Notes under the pieces: generated by a model | Databases searched by the model: none | The model's input: the letters and a program-made list of their open reading frames with translations, nothing else | Told to the model about the DNA's origin: nothing | Program-made: the position numbers and the translations under genes | Shown: positions 61,011 to 64,000 of the stretch, in pieces | Layout of the letters: the number at the start of each line of letters is the position of its first letter | Numbering within the stretch: the stretch's first letter is position 1 | NCBI GenBank assembly: GCA_023053545.1 | Contig: JAKZAN010000006.1 | Span: forward strand, 7,383,001-7,447,000 | DNA from: Lepidurus packardi | Lineage: Eukaryota; Arthropoda; Branchiopoda; Notostraca; Triopsidae | Direction of reading: 5' to 3' | DNA length: 64,000 bases

Positions 61011-61303
61011 GTAAGTTCCGAACCAAACCGTTATTATTGCAGTATAATATAGTAAAAGAAAAACTAAACCAAAAAATAACAAAAGATAAAAACATCACAG
61101 CAGCCGTTGACAGAAAGATTATAACTGTGAGTGAACGAAAGCCACATCACTCCGAAGTTCCAAAGCATATAGACAAGTCATTGCTCTCTCTGTCAGGATT
61201 AGCAAAAAATAAAATAAAAAGAAATTTGACGAAATCCAGCATCGCATCGTTTCCAATTGTGGGTTTCAGAGGGAAGCCACGGAAAACCATAAACGTAATC
61301 TGA
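61011..61303 (+). other. In-frame open extension past the donor (intron read-through ORF)
   Basis: If the donor at 61011 is not used, the CASP/CUX frame stays open for another 97 codons before TGA at 61301-61303. The added peptide is rich in Lys, Arg and Ser and has no domain I recognise. Since the donor is perfect, normal splicing is expected. An alternative truncated isoform is only a possibility, and no clear polyadenylation signal follows the stop closely (AATAAA-like words lie before it, at about 61208). Confidence 0.4.
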
Positions 61304-64000
61304 CTCTCGGGCCAATGCTAACTCCATTGAAGTCTTTGCAAAACCAGAAGGCGCTGTCTAGGTTGAGGAATGCAATCACTTGCTCCCGCGGTATCACCGT
61401 AGTTCGAGCTCGGTAGTCATTTTCTTGACCGACTCCTGGTCCAAACTCGTCTTTTTTGCCTTTTTTTGGCCGATTTTGTTTTGTTTTGGCTTTTGTTTTG
61501 GCCTGTCTTGGATACTTCTTCCCTTGTTCGTATCACAAGCTTTTGCCTGACGCTTCTTTGGCTGTAATAACATAGCTGCGTTGGGCGGAAATTCCTGGCC
61601 ATGCTTCACTCCCATCACCGAAACCTCAAGAGGGGTCCAACGCAATGGAGCAATTTTATAGAAGACACAGAAACTCTCAATTTCGTGGTTCGAATGTACA
61701 ATTTAGCTTCTTTTTCTTCCCCTTTTTTAGGGAGTTACCAACTTTTAGCCCAGCATTGATATATTCCAGAGAGTGTTGTGTTGCTTGACAAGAGATTTTT
61801 TTTTTTTTTTTTACTTGATGGCCTGTATGGTGTCGGTGGTCAGCGACTGAAATCACTGAGCTAGAAGGAAACTTCAGTGTCAGTTGGTGTTTTCTTATAG
61901 ATTCTTTGGATGCTGAACCTGCGGGGCATCGCTAAGGAGCATTTAAGGATCGTTTTGTCAGGTTGGAGGGCTTGAGATCGCCCAATAAGAAAAAAAGCAC
62001 ACTAAAAAAGGACTGGGACTAGATTGAATTTTTTTGTGCGCTATGACAAAAAGGAAAGGAATCACATTTTTTTAGAATTAAGAGAATAAAATACAATACA
62101 GAAATAAAATACGCCCAAGTACAAATAAAGTAAGATACAAAGTGAAGGAAAACGGTGCTCAAAGGGGAAACACTTTTCGAAAGCCCCCACAAAAAGATCA
62201 AGGTTTTTGTTTAGTTGCACAGTGATTGAAAGCAATTGAGGCTGTTGTTACGTGACATGAATTCCTTGAGCCCAGGCCTGAGTTTCTTGGTTCTTGGGAA
62301 CAGTATCCCATGGGTAAAATGGAGTGGACCTTACAATCAAGCAGAACCGATGCGATGACGGGCACAAAACTCGCCTTGACAACCGACTCGGCGTGGCTTA
62401 ATCGAGGGACCTTCTTCAAATGTACTTGTTTTGGGACGGGGAGGTGTAGATGTCCATCCCTTCTCCCCCACATCAAAGTTTGCGTTTTTTGTTCTTATTC
62501 CGTAGACATCCAGTTAATTGAGTCTGCTCCAGATGCAGGTCTCGAGCATTGGGGAAAAGAAACCCACTTGAACGTATAGAGCATGCCCCGAATTTGGGCC
62601 TGATAAGGTTCGTAAGATCCGGAGCAAAAGGGACGCTTATTGCTGGAGTGAATTACGCATCTAATTAGCTGAGCAGAAACCAGAGCTTGGTATTTTTCTA
62701 TATTTTTTTTGTTGGAGAAGGAAGAAGACGAAGAAGCATTTGGTTGGAAAGAGTATGAAGCCAGTAAATACTCGCCAGCATGGCAAGCGAGGCGGCATCG
62801 ATGATCTCATGCTCGTAAGCCGTGCCACGTTAGTGTTGCGTTAGTGAGAGTATGGCAACTTCACTCAAAGAGCTTGAAAAGCACCCACTGTGAATCCTTT
62901 CAATATGTCGGTCTGCTTTGGCGCCTTAATTCGTGCCAATTTAAAATACTCTACACTCCCGCGTTTATCACAATTCATCGGCCCCTTCTGATAACCCTTT
63001 GTGCCGGCAAGTGCTCAAAAGAGCCAAAAGGCCCCAAAGAGCTGGGAATTATATCGCTATGGACGCAACATATGCTTCCTTTACACTTGTTAGCTTCTAA
63101 CGGGTAACAAAAAGCCAAAATAATGTCAAACAACAGGGGAAATTGCCAACAGTATTCATTGTTTCTGTCTCTAATAGAACATTATCTGATTGGGGTGCTA
63201 TTTTTATTTTATTTTTGCTTGTGTGGATGGTTAGCGGGATGTCGTAAGGCTGCATTGGAACGAAACGGTGAACCATTGAGGCATTGGTGCACTGAAGCAC
63301 ATCGTTGGTCTATCTTAACTCGTTTCCGACCTAAAAATAAAATAAAGAAAATTACAAAAAGATAAATTGGCTAAAAATTAGGTTTGAGAGAAAGAGGCAT
63401 AGAGCAAAAAGGGGTCGTGGAAATAGTTTTTTTCCGTTAAAGTGCAATGTTATGGGGTATTTTATGTTGTTTCCTCATTCGGGAGCCCCTTCATTAATTG
63501 GAAGCCCCTTTAATTAGCTACCGAGTCGATAAAGAACAGGAAACTCGTAAAACTCGGCGGGATGCCCCCGGCTTCTTTTGGCTGCTTTATCTCTCACACC
63601 CCCCAAATCCCCCTTTTCTCTTGAGCTCTATTCAGAATAACACAGTCGAGTTGAACTTGCATGGGAGAGGCTAGAAGCACAAACTCCTCCGTATAGAGTG
63701 CATAGATATATATTCGGAGTATACGAGAAAAGCTCGGGGGACGTTATTCGGCGTGCCATTAAGCTGCGTATTGATCTCTGTGAAAATTGCATGACGGTTC
63801 CTAATGAACAACTGACCCCCCCACCCCACCCTACCACAACCCAGCCCCTAGTTATTGTCGGAACTTATAGCTGAACGCCGTTATTCACAATCGTTCGCTT
63901 TTTAATGCCTTCTTCATTTGCTGTTTCTAATCAGAAAAGGGGAAAAGTCCTCAACCACCCCCACAAATCCACCCCATTAAGTCCAACACCCTAAAAACGT
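61304..64000 (+). other. Start of the next CASP/CUX intron, nothing recognised
   Basis: The intron begun at 61011 runs to the end of the window. No exon with the expected continuation (phase +1, beginning with a Glu codon and a further coiled coil) was found. A minus-strand frame at 61394-61645 is Lys/Gln-rich but unrecognised. A T-run lies at about 61797-61812. Confidence 0.6.

Noticed and set aside
61394-61645. Lys/Gln-rich minus-strand frame in the last intron
   Set aside because: The bias comes from a TTTTGTTTTGGC-like repeat on the plus strand; no domain recognised.

Overview
This window is intron-rich nuclear DNA from an animal. It is moderately AT-rich, with scattered decayed transposons, old tandem duplications and many homopolymer runs. 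The supported protein-coding content is three exons, all on the + strand, of one gene of the CASP/CUX (cut-like homeobox 1) family. They lie at 7506-7616, 13071-13197 and 60873-61010 and encode a continuous stretch of about 125 residues of the conserved N-terminal coiled coil shared by the Golgi protein CASP and the CUX homeodomain factors. The phases are 0, then 0, then +1, and they join without a gap. The first exon (start codon) is not visible and probably lies upstream. The cut repeats, homeodomain or CASP membrane anchor would lie downstream of the window. The 7616 donor is GC rather than GT, and the third intron shown is about 47.7 kb.

Layout. 1-7505: upstream intron or 5' region, holding a short tandem duplication, an internally deleted pogo/Tigger-like DNA transposon with a broken CENP-B-type DNA-binding segment, two copies of a palindromic foldback element, and the 3' end of a non-LTR retrotransposon. 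7617-13070: GC-AG intron without recognised content. 13198-60872: giant intron with four copies of a TA-flanked MITE family (A-D), a third foldback copy whose centre is expanded into a degenerate CCTAA/TTAGG array, and several 2-3 copy tandem duplications. 61011-64000: start of the next intron, with the reading frame staying open for 293 bases beyond the donor.

Taxonomy. CCTAA/TTAGG is the telomere repeat unit of many arthropods, and together with the TE mix this makes an arthropod (for example a crustacean with large introns) plausible. This is weak evidence, because the array sits inside a transposon-like element and is degenerate. No bacterial operon, CRISPR array, rRNA or convincing tRNA was seen. 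Most other open frames look like chance frames in intronic DNA.

The most unusual structure is the foldback family (1693-1943, 5099-5293, 49443-49791). Its arms are built of short 'gacacaaggacg'-type repeats, and its core carries a telomere-like motif that in one copy has grown to about 230 bp.
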